Shown: piece after piece, positions 47,411 to 58,609 of the stretch
How positions within the stretch are numbered: position 1 is the stretch's first letter
Layout: every line of letters starts with the position of its first letter
DNA from: Selaginella tamariscina
Taxonomy: Eukaryota; Streptophyta; Lycopodiopsida; Selaginellales; Selaginellaceae
DNA length: 64,000 bases
Reading direction: 5' to 3'
NCBI GenBank assembly: GCA_003024785.1
Contig: PUQB01000230.1
Coordinates: 1-64,000 of the forward strand
Translations under genes and position numbers: made by a program
The notes under the pieces: model-generated
Told to the model about the DNA's origin: nothing
The model's input: the letters and a program-made list of their open reading frames with translations, nothing else
The model's database searches: none

Positions 47411-48670
47411 CCCACTCTCATCATTCCTTCCAAATCTTCCTGCAACATCCCTTCGTCGTCTAACAAGCCGAGAATTGGTTTGTTTTTTTAGGGTTGGTTT
47501 TATTGCTCAATAGAACTCTGCGTTGAGTCTCCGCTCATTTGAATACCACCTCTGTGCCCTCAACCTCGTGTGCCTCCAAGTGACGCATGAGAATTTCCTT
47601 CCTAGCTATCAGCCACTCATTCTCAGGGTGCCGCCTCATCAACCTTTCACATGCAACCACACTGTTCCACACTGCTCGAATGCCTGCAAATGCCCTTCTG
47701 TACTTGGCACCCTGTCCTTCCCTGCATATGCTTGACACTACCTGCAAATATTCTTCCAACACCGGACATCCATTCTCCGCTCTTGCCTTCCTCTCAAGCC
47801 ACATTTCCTCTAGCAGGCTTTGCACCTCCGGGCTAGAGATATACCTTCTGGTAATGGTCGTCGGACGTGGGGGAAGATTTGATCGATTTCCTTGTTGAAC
47901 AACATGGAAATTGGTGCATGGTCGGAAAGAGTAAATCCTCCCACCTTCTCATGCTACCACACATTCCCAGCAGCCACTGCGTGCCATAGATCTTGTCCAG
48001 CCTACGCTGTATGACACGACCTCCTTGCAATACGCCCGACCTCGTAAACTGTGGCTCATGGTCTTTATACGTCACACTACCATACATATCCTGGACCCCT
48101 AATGCCACTTGCAACGCACGCCACGCTTGCTGTTCAATCTGGCCACACACGGATGCTTCATATTGTCAAAACAATGCTCTGTCCGACGTGTCCTCTGCCA
48201 ACTCAATCATGTTAAATCGCCACAAATTATCCACTCATCAACCTCCTCTGGCACCTTTTCCCTCAGCTCTCTCTAGAATGCAATCCGCTGTTGATCTTCC
48301 GTTGGGGCATAGACATTCAATAACCCCACACTCTTTCTCTTAACTTTCAACACCACATACTGAGCTCTGCCCCGGATTATGATGCCCTGTCTTGAGACCG
48401 CGCCGGCCCATCTTCTGCTCAAGCATACCAATGTTCCCCCGTTCTACCCAATGCTGGATTCCAAAAATGAGTATACCCCGGCAAAATCCAGCTTCCCTCT
48501 CCCATCATCGATGCTGCAATGTGATGTTCCTGAAGTGCTAAGATATCCACCACTGCTGTTTCTACTTTGATCTCCGCCAAGTGCAAACTCAGCTTCTCCC
48601 TTTTCCTCTGTCCGTATGTGTCCGCATTCGCCAGACCTCGGACATTCCATGTCAATATGTGAACATCCAT
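47411..48670 (-). pseudogene. LINE ORF2, 5' part with AP-type endonuclease (L7)
   Basis: Starts at 48670 with MDVHILTWNVRGLAN, overlapping the ORF1 stop by one base (TGATG). LALQEHHIAAS and GYTHFWNPA follow. A frameshift lies around 48200-48400, then VALGVQDMYGSVTYKDHEPQ (48100) and a damaged SDHAP region near 47930. The linker (47535-47825) has WLIARKEILMRHLEAHE. Gypsy-2 is inserted shortly before the reverse transcriptase. The enzyme would nick the target DNA. Confidence 0.85.
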
Positions 48671-51600
48671 CACTTGGTTGTTGGTGATGGTGGGTCAGGC
48701 ACTTGACCCGTGTCCTCCACCCATCCCAACTCATTCGGCAGCTCAAAACGAAGCCCAAACCATCTGATTTCAGCCACAACAAAATCTTGTCCTGGCTGTC
48801 GCTTTGCAGGTACCAACACTATGGAGCCTGGATCTCGTCCCACAATACTCTCCACAAACGGAGTCAATTCTAGTTGCAAGGGTATATCGTCGCACACTGG
48901 TGCCACCAATGGACCAAAACCCCCCTCTAGGATACGCATCATGAGCAAGTCACGCTTCCTCCATCATCCTCGTTTACCTTCCACACGTATAAACGGCATG
49001 GCCATGGCGGCTTTGCAGAACCCTTCACGCCGACCCGTCTGGTTGGGCGGTCAAGAGATTCCTCATCTTGCGGTTCATGATTGAGGATCACATGAACCTG
49101 ACTCGGAAGAAAATCAGGTGCCGGACTACCCTTTTCGGAAGCCCTAGGCATCTTCGGTGGGATCGTTGGATCTTCTCCCCGTGAAAGCTTCACTTTCCAA
49201 GTCCTCTTAGCTTTCTTCCCTAGTTTCGGGTGCAACTTCAACCCTTGTGTTAACTTCGAGACTTCTCTCTTCTTTGGAAACTTCTTCCGTTTCACACTTC
49301 CAGGCTGCGAGGTACTCGGTTGGTTTGTGCCATGGCCTAGCATGGTTTCTGCCTGTTTGTTCTCCTGGGATTGTTGCAAAGCCACAAACTTCCTGCCCAT
49401 TGTCGTTTTGATTGGTGTGACTTGCCCCGATCTGGGGGAAGACACTACCTTTTTCCCTTTGGCCGCTGTCCATCCCTCTTCCTCTGGTTGGTTTGTTTTT
49501 GCCGATTGTTTTCTTGCCTCTGTCCAGTCTTGCCGTTTCTTTCTGGCTGCTAGTACTGGGCATGTTGCTATCACATGCCCATTAACCTTACAAAACCGAC
49601 ACGCAAGTTTGCCTCCTCGCAAGGTAATTTTACCTTGACTCTATGAATGGACAGTTCCTTGGGCACTTCTGCCACTGTAGTGCCCCTCAACTTCATACGC
49701 ACTGGACCTCACATCCCTGGGGCTGGTTCCCAAAAACCATACTCCGCAGCCCCTAGGTCTTGAGCCACTCTATCCATCAGTGGTTCTATTTTGCAAAGAA
49801 AGGTCGGTAGATCCCAAAGTTCAATCTCTAGATCATCTTCCTACGCCAGATAATGATCCTTGTCTTCCGGATTGCACTCTGGAATCCATTTAAGCACCCT
49901 TGCCCAGTACGGGTTTAGCCCGAAGGTTCCCTGCGCCACAAAAGCATCCAAACACATGGCATCACTCAATTCTCCTTCAAAACATCCACGGCCTAGATTC
50001 CACATGCTAATTACAGAGCACTGCAATCCCAGATCACCCAGGGCTGTATTTATCCAGTCTTTTATTTCAGCCGTCGATGGAATTCTACCTCCAAATATCA
50101 ACGTGAACATGGTACCTCGCGCTTCATTTGCAGGCGAGTCTCTTCAATGATGCGTAGCTCTTCCTCCGTTAGCTCCATCACCATCCGATGTCCACCCTCA
50201 AGCTCCTCCATCCTAGAGAGTTGAGACCGATCCGCAATGGCAACTTTACGGGTACCACCAAGGTAGGCTTCATAATCTTCAACGATGCAGGTAAAGCTTC
50301 CTTTCCTTTCCACGCGCTCGTCTTAACCTTTGCCAATGGTGTTCACGCTTGAGTTCCATTGTCCCCTACTGTCGTATCCGACAGTCCCATTGGTTTGTCA
50401 CTTAGAGAAATCCGCACTTCTTGTTCCTCCCCCACTGGTAGCTTTCCGACTTTTTCTCTACAATCGCCCGATCTGAGACTATCTCTACCTCTCCTCCTAT
50501 TTGCATTTCGCCTGCTGCTCATGATCCGTCTCTTGCATTTGCTCTGCCCGTGCACTTTCCAACTGTTGCGTTCCAGCTTCTCCATGTTGCTCAGCACCTC
50601 CGCTCTCGGCTTCTTGTCCGTGGTCTCTTCCATGTCCTCTTCCATGTCCTTTTCTATGTTCTTGAATGCATCTTGGATCACCTTTGCCAACACTAATTGC
50701 ACTAACTCTTTTGCATTTATGTTGTCTGCCCCGTCCTTCCCGTTTGTTTCCTGCTCCACTTGTCCGTCCATTCTACCTGCACTGCTACCTCTCCTTGACA
50801 CCGGCATCTCCCCTAAATCTTCATACTCCGATAACACGCCGCTCAAACTTGTCACTTGGTTACCACTCTCCAGGCTAGATCTGCGTTTGGGATCCGTTTC
50901 CATGTCCTTCAGCAATTTTTCCCATGCCACCTCATCCGCTAACCGTTCCCGACTCTTTTCTTGTAGTTGCCACTCTCTCTCTGCATCTTCTTTGCTACCA
51001 GCTAGACTCCACACCATCCTTGTGGGTAATGGAGGAAGTACTTCCATGCCTGCCCACAACACTTCCATTGCTCCTTCTTCAACGTTTAATAACTCAAAGG
51101 TATGTGAGTCCCATCCAAACCTCTCCATACACATTTGTTCTAACGCCATCAGAAAGGTCTCCTCCAAACGCCTAACCACCATCAGCCCATTCCAGACCCC
51201 ACCTTCATCCTTGTGCAACAGCACCCTCTCTTTGCCTTCGCAGTCCATTAATTTCAACTTTACCAAGCGCTTTCCATGTCGTTGTCTTCATGGATTTGTG
51301 TCACCACTGTCCCGCCAGAGCGATCTCCTCGCAAACGCACCAACCAGTCTTCCAACTTGTCCCAGCACTCCTTGCAGCACCGGTTTAACTTTTGTTCCCG
51401 TTTCCACAGTGCTGATTTGAGCCTCTTCCACGCGCACCCCTCGAGCTTGCAATGCCAACACACGCATGATTTGATAATTTATCCGTTCGCACATTATGCT
51501 CCCTTGCAACATGCTTCATATCCACCTTCTCAAATTGAGTCATTAAAATGCACACTCGCTCATGCAGAACTCGTAAACCGTCTGTCCAAACTTTCACTTT

Positions 51601-52053
51601 CCCTTGCATCTGCTGCACCATCAACTTGGAGTCGCACCTGATTCGAATCTTCTTCACACCCTCCGTTCTTGCTAGCATTAGACAAGAGTCAGTCCCAATA
51701 CTCCGCTTGATTGTTTGTTGCAAACTTCAACGGCTAGATCACTTCCTTCACCATTTCCCTGTTTCCTTGCTCAACGTTGCTCCCGCACCTGCTGCTCCCT
51801 TTGGATTATCTTTTGCTGCCCCATTCGTATGAAGCACATACCAGACACTTTCTTTCTCCTGCACTGCTTCCATCGCTCCAAACTCCTGCTCCAAATTACA
51901 CACTGTCGCTTCCTCTCTTTCCACACCTAGCGCTATCTCCGAGTCCTCTGTCAACCCTGCTAACCTCAACCTCCTTGTAGACAAAACTGAACCTTCCTTT
52001 CTCGCCATATCGCTACTCTTCGTGGCCCCAACTAGGCACTTACAAGCACACAA
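48670..52053 (-). pseudogene. LINE ORF1 with N-terminal RNase H, gag-like region and CCHC knuckle (L7)
   Basis: Best-preserved ORF1. N-terminal residues are followed by RNase H: WYVLHTNGAAKDN (Asn where Asp is expected), TNNQAEYW (then a stop), RCDSKLMVQQMQGKV and HVAREHNVRTDKLSN (52000-51430). The frame continues CCKECWDKLEDWLVRLRGDR into 50343-51266, a 307-residue stretch with KLMDCEGKERVLLHK, PPLPTRMVWSLAGSKEDAER and a basic part. Next come MFTLIFGGRIPSTAEIKDWI (50110) and NLGRGCFEGEL, a gag-like domain, then zinc knuckle CRFCKVNGHVIATC (about 49590), a Lys-rich tail, and end DPPSPTTK. RNA binding and particle formation are its likely roles; that of the RNase H is open. Confidence 0.8.
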
Positions 52054-52843
52054 CCACTTGGCCCAGACTAGGCTCTTACAAATGCATCAACAAACGAGTC
52101 GCATACCCAACAAACCCAACCAGCATTAACCGTATCCCTGACTTTCCTCAAGTCTTGCACACCCGGACTGGTCCCCAGCAAGGCTAATTGCCATACATGT
52201 TGACTTGAGTTGTCAGGAGAACCACCTGTTGCATATATGTGTATTATGCTTACCTCCTACGAGCAACACCCTTCTTCTCACTTCAATGTACTTGGTTCTA
52301 CTTCCCGCGCACACTCTGCTCCTTCCCCGCAGCCCTAATTTGAATGCCCTGTTTTTAATTTTCAATTTTCCTAATCTCCTTGAACCCTAACCCATGTTTT
52401 CTCTTTTGATCAAAAACCGCTCCTCGCCTTCGATCCTCTCCAAATCCTATCTTTCCAACATTGCCTCCTGCAATTCCTGCCTTGCGTACAACACTCAAAC
52501 TCCAATTTCCTATTTTCCGACTACCACACCTGTTCTAACTCTACCCAACCTAACCCTACCTCACCGGCTGCCTCATCTCCTCCAATCTGCTCCTCTACCT
52601 ACTTCCACTGCCCAACTCACCTATGGCTCTCTTTCCTAATGGCTCCTGAGGTTGCCCAAACTACTTCTTTTTCTGATTCCTGTCTACTACGCTACATCTC
52701 GCCTAAAACCTCTTGAACACCCAAAAAACTGCCTAAAGCACCCAGCGCTTGGGTGGCGCCATCCCTATGGACCTCTAGCATGCCTCCTACATGCTTATCT
52801 CTCTTAGATCCTCAACTCCAAACATTTCCACAATCTCAATCGT
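52054..52843 (-). other. 5' UTR of L7
   Basis: No supported gene. It is colinear with the L3 5' UTR. It ends at the motif 52844-52860. Confidence 0.6.
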
Positions 52844-52888
52844 TCAATCGTGTTGATATGAAGGAATATTTGCAATTGTGTTGATATG
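52844..52888. repeat. Double junction motif with an 11-base filler
   Basis: Motif copies at 52844-52860 and 52872-52888 around AAGGAATATTT. The filler is almost the same as the last bases of the B family (AAGGAATGTTT on the plus strand), so it looks like a B or LINE insertion that kept only 11 bases. Confidence 0.75.
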
Positions 52889-53006
52889 GAGGAATGTTAG
52901 AAGTTTATTCATGGGGCAAAATTACAACCAACAATTCCAAGTTTTCCCCCTACTTTCTACACCGTCTAACTACTTCCCTAGCTAACTCAAGAATACTATG
53001 TACACC

Positions 53007-53303
53007 TTAGCCCATGAGCCTCCACCTCACTACGTCAGCAGCCACGTCAGCAGCCCCGTCCTTATCCACATAAGCTACCACCTCATCATCCTCCATGTCA
53101 ACTGCCACCTCATCATCCTCCACGTCAACTGCCACCTCATCACCCGCTTCAGCCGCCACCTCACCACCCATGTCATTTGCCACATCACCCGTCGTGTCCT
53201 TTGCCTCATCATCTCCCACGTTAGCGTCCGCGACGAGCAACCTGTCAACAGCCAAGACAATGCCAGCACCAGAAAGCTCATAAGCACCTGGTTCCTCATC
53301 CAT
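53007..53303 (-). CDS. Putative acidic-repeat ORF3 (L8)
   Basis: 98 residues, intact. Its start (53303) lies within the last codons of the ORF2 C-terminus (WLVDSHG-stop), so the two overlap as ATGGATGA. It starts MDEEPGAYELSGAGIVLAVD and has acidic repeats (VDVEDDEVAVDMEDDEV), then AADVAADVVRWRLMG-stop. L6 and L1 share both ends with small defects. There is no signal peptide and no known domain. It could be a real small protein or a chance frame on the repeat array, where several frames are open. Confidence 0.4.
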   Translation of the reverse strand: MDEEPGAYELSGAGIVLAVDRLLVADANVGDDEAKDTTGDVANDMGGEVAAEAGDEVAVDVEDDEVAVDMEDDEVVAYVDKDGAADVAADVVRWRLMG

Positions 53304-53319
53304 GGGAATCCACTAACCA

Positions 53320-56300
53320 CCTAGGTGGGCTCCATCTCCACTTCACCTGACTTTTGTAGTTTCACTCCAAGTAGTGGAAGCCACTCTCTTTCCAGTAAAT
53401 CCCTCTCCTCCAGATCCCCTCGTTCCCAAGAAACCTCATGGTGGGAGGCAACTGCCGATACCAGTGTTGTCTAGAAGAAAACAACCGTGTGCTGAGTCGT
53501 CCACCTCCTCCCCTTGAACACCCCCGCATTTCGTGAGCGCCAGATTGCCCACATGGTGTAGCCTCGAATGAAGTACCACTGGCTCGACGACATCCCCGGT
53601 GGCTCTTCCACTGTATCTAAAGCAAGGCCCGGACTGAAGCTTGGAAGATCTCTGTTCCCCTTCACAACCCACACGCAGGCTAACTTTGAAACATAGACCG
53701 GTGCTCCCCAAGGCAAGCTAGCTCCCATCTCACTAGCGCGTCCTACCGACACACCTGCTTCACGACACTCAACGCATGAGCCCAGATTTCCTGCGCGCAC
53801 ACACACTCCCAGAAACAGTGCCGCTCCGATTCCAACGTCCCGCAAGCCTCACACCCCTGAAACGAGAGTCCCCAGATATTAACCACGCATAGCCAGACTA
53901 TTCTGAAGAAGCATCCACATCATCGCCTTGATTGTTGCCGGCCACGGACCCGACCAAAGCTCACGCTCGAAATCCTTGCTCAACCCTCGCGGGAGTCCAA
54001 CTGCATGTAAGTGGTCTGCCAACTTGGAAACTAGGCGCTTACCTAGTAGCAGTTCTGTGTCCCATTCACGGCTTGTAATTGAAAAAGCTGCTCCTCGATT
54101 CTCCTGCAATCCACATCCATGCCTTGGGATCGAAGTCAAGTTCTTCCACAACCCCTTTGCAGAAAAGGTACAACACTCTCCATTCACCATGTTGGATGCT
54201 TGGATCCACACAGGGGTACTTGTTCACCATGTCCACCACCCGTGCTAACCGCGCCAATGACAGATCTGGCAACTGGGTGATCGCGATCTCGTGTGGCTGC
54301 AGCAAACCGTCTTCTCTTGAGACTCGAAATCTTGCCCCTTCCCATGCCTGCCACATCATACACAAATCACACCGTAGATCCCCCCTGTTCCTCAATGAGT
54401 AGCCAATCCCCTGTTTTGATCCCCTGCTCATGCCAATCTCCCATTTCCCGCAGACGATCTCGGGCATACACAAGGTTTTGACCGCGTGTCGCATGGTCTC
54501 CATTACCGCATGTATCGGGTGATCCTCCCACCTTTGAATCCAGTGAGCTTCCAAAAGCGTTTCCCCTGACTGCAAATCCTCTAGCTGTTGGACCCGCTGC
54601 AGCCCAGCCTTGTACCACCGTCGAAAACAGTCCCGCAATGATTGCGGCATCCTCTCATCACCTAAAACCCAGCCCTCCTCTAACCGCATCAACTCGTGGA
54701 GAAACACAGGGTGTCTCAAGTATTCAGCATGGCATCCCGGAACCACGGGGTACAGAGCATCCTTAAGCTTTTCCCAAGTGCCAAGGAGCTTGCCTGAAAA
54801 AGATTCCCTAATTACTGGGAGCCGAAGCGCAGAAGTTGCCAAGAACCACACGTTCCTGTACCCATTGCACCACTCTTCTAGATCCCCAGGCTGGCCGTAC
54901 ACGCTCTAAGAGGTCTCTCAATAATATTTTCCACGGTTGATTCCCGGGCGACAATCCCCTGATCACCAGCTTAACCAACAACGCTTGAGCTGCTTCCAGC
55001 GGGGGGATCAAGCCTAGGACACCTTCGGACTTCGGCATGGTACACGACTCCCATCTAATGTGGGCTTGGTAGCACATACGTTGGCCAACTCCTTTCCAGA
55101 TGTACACGCGCAATAAAGCTTCGATTTTCTTCATTGTCTCCACGTTGACACTCCATACACTTGCAAAAAACCAGAGGCTCCCAACCAGGACGCTGTTAGC
55201 GACCGTGGCACGTGCAGGGAAGGACAATTTCCTTTTCCCCCACTGAGTAATGTGGCTGGCCACGCGCTCTAGCACAAAGACACTCTGACGTACTGGGTCA
55301 TAGTGTGCTCCAATCTGGAAGCCAAGATATCTCGTGGTGGCTCCTCTCTCCACCCATTGAAAGCCCTAGTCACGCCCCCAGGTCGGGGATCCCCGCCCCC
55401 AAGCCAGATCCCCTTGGACTTGCCCCAGTTGGTTTTCGCTCCAGCTGCTAAGTTGAAGCGCTCCAGCAAGCGTTTCACCGTATCTAGGTTCTCCTCCTCT
55501 CCTGCTAGTAGAAGGCCGGCATCGTCCACAAATAGACTATCCAATACCTCCTGCTGGATCACCCTGTCTGCCCCCGCCAGGACATCAAGCTGATCAGGAA
55601 GTGGTATACCATGTGGGCGCCTGGGTCTGCATGCCAAAAGGTGGGCGTGGAGCGCCTCTACCTGCATAAGGAACAGGTATGGGGCCAACGGGCACCCCTG
55701 GTGAACAGACCTTTGCAGCTCGATCATCAGATTCATTCTCCCATTTAAGATCAAGTAGCTCTTTGAGTGGCGATACGCAGCTACGCACCAACGTGGGATC
55801 CGCTGAGCCTTCTTTCGACAACAAGGCTATCATTCCCTCTGTATACCTCCCAGCCCAGGCGCCATCATCAGTCCCTGCACATGCTTCTAGCCACTCCCTA
55901 TGCACGGTTGTGCCTAACCAGTGCCACGAGTTCACAAAGAACGACATTGGAATGCCATCCAAGCCCGGTGCTCTGTCTCCACGGCGCAATTCGCGCATCG
56001 CCAATTGCATCTCCTCTTCCGTGAATGGCTGGACTAGTTTCCTCTGCATTTTTGTGGTCACGCAAGGATCCGTGGTTGCTAGAACCACATCACAAGCCTG
56101 CGTGCGTGCGGCGAACCATGGTTCTGCAGAAAAGAGTCTTGTGAAATACTCCACACCCACCTCCATCATCTCTTGCAGATCCTCACGCAACCGACCCTCA
56201 TCGTCCTGGAGACCTACCACTGGCTTGCTCCTCAATGGGTTTGATGGCGCGGTAAAACTCTGCATTCAGCCGCTTCTCATTGGAGTACCAACGCTGCATT

Positions 56301-57436
56301 CGGAGTCGCATGCAATCACGAACCTTCAAGTCCTCCAGTCCTTCTAGGTGCTTCTTCACCACCTCCCTCCGGGCCACCAACCATCCATTATCCGGATACC
56401 TACACAGCAACCGTTTGCATGCCGCAAGACTCCCGTGGACTGCTTTCACCTTCGACAAGGCTGATGTGTGTTTGGCCTTTTGTTTTGCTCGGCACCAGCG
56501 TGACACCTCTTGGAGGAACTCGCTCAGGGACCAGCCGGGTCTCTCTGCTTCTCGAGATTGCCAAATATCCTCCAGTTTCGCCCTCGTCTCCGGGTCGCCT
56601 ATATACCGAGATGTGATCGCCGCGGGGCGCAAGTCAAGATTTGGTCTAGCCATGATCCTCACGAAGAGAGAAACTGGCGCGTGATCGGAGAGAGTGAAAC
56701 CTTCCCACCTGTGCATCCACCCACATTTCTCCAGTACCCACGCAGACCCATATATCCTGTCCAGTCGCCTACAAAGGATCTCTCCACCCGGTGCAACCCC
56801 CGTTCGAGTAAACCACAGCGTGTGAGCTCGAAAGGACGAAGCCCCAAACACATCTTGGATCCCCATCACCACCTGCAGAGTCCTCCATGCTTGTTGTTCC
56901 GCTTTCCCCACAACTGATCCCACGTACCGCACAAACCCATTTGGTGCACTCGTGTCCAATTCTGACTCAATCATGTTGAAGTCTCCAAGCACCACCCACT
57001 CGTCCACCTGATCCGGTAATGCCCCCTGCAACGCGTGCCAGAACGTCCCCCGCTGCCCATCCTCATTTGGTGCATAGACGTTAAGGATCCTGACACGCGT
57101 GCGCTACAACTGTAGGACTAGGAATTGTGCCCTCCCACGCATGATGATGCCCTGTCTCTGTATCAGCCCTGCCCACCTACTGCTTACACAAAGCAGTGTA
57201 CCTCCTGTCCTCCCAACCGCAGGGTTCCACCATCCGCGTGTATCTTGGAAGAATCCAGCATCCCCACCATTGCAGCAGATATGTGGTGCTCCTAGAATGC
57301 CGCTATATCTACTTTGCCAACTGACTCCCCATCTCCGCCATGCATAGCCCAAGACGCGCGCGCGCCTGCGTTGGCCATATGTGTCTGAATTGGCAAGTCC
57401 CCAAACATTCCATGTCATCACGTGGAGATCCATCAT
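53320..57436 (-). pseudogene. LINE ORF2, endonuclease-reverse transcriptase (L8)
   Basis: Starts MMDLHVMTWNVWGLANSD (57436). The endonuclease has LGDFNMIESELDTS (about 56960) and FTLSDHAPVSLFV (56690) in a long frame 56198-57031. The reverse transcriptase has MRELRRGDRAPGLDG (about 55990). A deletion near 55775 joins ADPTLVRS directly to LKELLDLKWEN, removing the NWRP to DAEKAYDRMDW part. The catalytic site is FVDD (55521-55532) where other copies have FADD. The C-terminus in frames 54808-55353 and 54066-54902 includes RWEDHPIHAVMETM and LDFDPKAWMWIAGESRSSFF, and a zf-RVT-like part near 53840. Inactive. Confidence 0.85.
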
Positions 57437-57441
57437 GAGAG

Positions 57442-58609
57442 CTATGCAGAAGCTGGGTCAGGAATCTGACCCGTGTCCTCGACCCATTCCAGCGACTCTG
57501 GGATCTTCAACAGTCTGTCCGCTTCCAGTGCAACGACCACAAAGTCCTGCTCCAGTGGTTTGCCCTCTGGTCTAATATGCATCGCGCCCGGTTGCACTGC
57601 AAGGCACTCTCCAAGAAAGACGTCAACTGAGGCGTCAAGGGACGATTGCCACACACAGGTGCTAGTAAGGGACCTGAGTTGCCATTGGGCAACTTCATTG
57701 CTAGCAGCTCCTTCTCCTCCCACCCTAAGCGCCACGTCCACAAGTACAGCCTGCATGGTTTCGAAGGCCATGTTGGACCCATGGCTGCCTCTCTTCGCCG
57801 TGCGGCCTCCTCCTCTTCCAGCTTGTCTCTGCGATCCCGTTCCTCCAGTGTGAGGTGGTTCAGAAGGATGTGGACTTGGCCCAAATTGGCTTCCGTCCGT
57901 GTCAGACTTCCACCCACCATTTCTCTCGGCACTTCGAAGGGGGTGCCCGATCAGCCATCCTCCTCCATTGATTCTGCATGCCGCCCTTATCTCCCAGAGG
58001 CACTGCCATGGTGGCCTTCCCAGTCCGCTGGGCCCATGTGCCTAATTTAGTCTTCACCCCTTTTACGGGTATCCCCTCGACTTTTTTCTTCCTCAGTCTG
58101 CTCCGACTCCTTTGTCGAGGTTTTGGCGTTGCCGCTCGCTCTCCCCTTGCGCCCTATCCACCTCATCCTTCTCCTCTTCATGCTGAAGGGCACCAAAGTG
58201 GCCACCCTCTGTGGTTTGCACCGGGCATGCCGGTATCTCTTGGTTCACTGCGCGTGCCTTTGACTTTTGTTGGACCGGGGTCCATTCTCCACCCTCTTCA
58301 CCATTCTTCTCAGGTACGTTCTCCTTCCCCCACGCCTGTCTCTTCTTCTTCACTGCGAGAATGAGGCATGAGGCAATAACGTGACCATTAACCTTGCAGA
58401 ATCTGCAGGCGAGCCGTCCTCCATGCAGTGTCACTTTGATGTCTGTGCCACGTATTTGCACTTCCTTCGGTACATCCTCCACCTTCGTACCTCGCAACCT
58501 CAGTCTGACTGGGCCCTTCACCCCAGGCACCGTTGTCGAAGGAAAATCATTCGGAGACTCGTATGTTTGGGACTTGATGGCTTTAGTGATAGTGCATCGT
58601 AGTAGTCCT
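57442..58609 (-). pseudogene. LINE ORF1 C-terminal part (L8)
   Basis: Frames 58093-58609, 57507-57932 and 57442-57771. It shows VRLRLRGTKVEDVPKEVQIRG, CCHC CRFCKVNGHVIASC (about 58400), a Lys/Glu-rich middle, and an end WVEDTGQIPDPASA followed by TAG. Five bases separate the stop from the ORF2 start. The N-terminus with any RNase H lies beyond gypsy-3. Confidence 0.82.

Larger units (their letters stand above)
35965..52843 (-). mobile_element. LINE copy L7, near full length, split by gypsy-2
   Basis: Flanked by motifs 35948-35964 and 52844-52860. After removal of gypsy-2 (39966-47410) it is a 9.4-kb LINE colinear with L3: 5' UTR, ORF1 with RNase H, gag-like part and CCHC, ORF2 with endonuclease and reverse transcriptase, 3' region. 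The break point reads across from GTATTGGACTCCCA(T) to CCCACTCTCATC, matching L3 near 14765. Confidence 0.9.
52889..58609 (-). mobile_element. LINE copy L8, 5' part cut by gypsy-3
   Basis: The 3' end is at motif 52872-52888. It keeps the 3' region, ORF2 and the C-terminal part of ORF1. At 58609 the ORF1 reading is broken by the gypsy-3 LTR; the rest should lie to the right of the window. The tail is very like L1 and L6. Confidence 0.85.

Noticed and set aside
50359-51420. A 353-residue plus-strand frame, the longest on that strand in this region
   Set aside because: It is the antisense shadow of LINE ORF1 (Ser/Leu/Pro-rich, no domain), opposite a frame with conserved motifs in L3 and L7.
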